From JAEUNJ01 sp052035955 (GTDB lineage: Bacteria > Pseudomonadota > Gammaproteobacteria > Burkholderiales > Rhodocyclaceae): a stretch of 6,080 nt of DNA. The notes under the pieces were generated by a model. The model searched no databases, was not told the origin of the DNA, and was given only the letters and a program-made list of their open reading frames with translations. The stretch covers positions 1-6,080 of the forward strand of contig JBPOHD010000091.1 of NCBI GenBank assembly GCA_052035955.1, read 5' to 3'. Position numbers and translations under genes: made by a program. This document shows positions 5,890 through 6,080 of the stretch, piece after piece. The stretch's first letter is position 1. Each line of letters opens with the position of its first letter.

Positions 5890-6080
5890 TCAGCCCTTCG
5901 GTTTCGCCAGCACCTGTTCTGCGAAGGCCTCGTCGAAGAGGGCACCCTGGGCAACCAGCTGGCGGTACCTGATGAAGTCGATGACGTCCTTGCCGGTGGT
6001 CTTCTTGGCGTCGAAGGCGTTGAAGCCCAGCCAGGCCTCGTGGTTCATGTTGGCCGCCAGCCAGTGCCGGTTGGCCGTCT
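5890..6080 (-). CDS. crotonase-superfamily protein, C-terminal fragment (Oah/BamA-like)
   Basis: This is an open frame on the minus strand that runs in from the right edge and stops at TGA 5892-5890. It encodes 62 residues, beginning TANRHWLAANMNHEAWLGFN and ending EQVLAKPKG. The pattern ANRxWLAxNMxxEAxxGFxAF, then DFIxxRQxxAxG, resembles from memory the C-terminus of 6-oxocyclohex-1-ene-1-carbonyl-CoA hydrolases (Oah/BamA). These crotonase relatives open the ring in anaerobic benzoyl-CoA breakdown. The catalytic part lies outside the window, so a different enoyl-CoA hydratase-like enzyme is possible. The gene converges on the diguanylate cyclase with 103 bp between the stops. The reading frame and its stop are secure; the family is a tentative assignment. 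Confidence 0.6.
   Translation of the reverse strand, partial: TANRHWLAANMNHEAWLGFNAFDAKKTTGKDVIDFIRYRQLVAQGALFDEAFAEQVLAKPKG

Overview
The window is GC-rich and gene-dense. It most likely comes from a betaproteobacterium or a close relative. The best evidence is the left edge. Read on the minus strand, it carries a sigma70-type promoter followed by a boxA/boxC leader of the kind found upstream of 16S rRNA in that group. The 16S gene itself should begin just beyond position 1. The genus cannot be named from this sequence.

Layout. Positions 1-192 hold the promoter and leader of an rRNA operon running leftward off the window. From 304 to 5786, five genes run rightward, away from the rRNA operon: a metallo-beta-lactamase-fold hydrolase (304-981), a YchJ/UPF0225 SEC-C protein (978-1361), a RavA-type MoxR AAA+ ATPase (1425-2801), a ViaA-type von Willebrand factor A protein (2798-4288) and a soluble diguanylate cyclase (4422-5786). 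The first two overlap by 4 bp (ATGA), as do ravA and viaA. The 63 bp before ravA carries a strong Shine-Dalgarno sequence, and 133 bp separate viaA from the cyclase. At the right edge, the 3' end of a crotonase-superfamily gene (5890-6080, minus strand) converges on the cyclase. Its C-terminus resembles the ring-opening 6-oxocyclohex-1-ene-1-carbonyl-CoA hydrolase group.

How the genes may work together. RavA and ViaA are a known functional pair: a MoxR ATPase with a VWA partner, chaperone-like, linked in E. coli to respiratory complexes and Fe-S proteins. Their translational coupling fits a joint complex. The hydrolase and YchJ probably share a transcript with each other and may lead into ravA-viaA, but no functional link is shown. 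The cyclase has intact catalytic residues (GGEEF) but lacks the canonical inhibitory-site arginine, so it may be active without ordinary product feedback. Nothing here is clearly a new system. The points most worth a second look are a perfect dyad over the rRNA promoter -10, the divergent C-terminal part of RavA, and the cyclase with its helical N-terminus.
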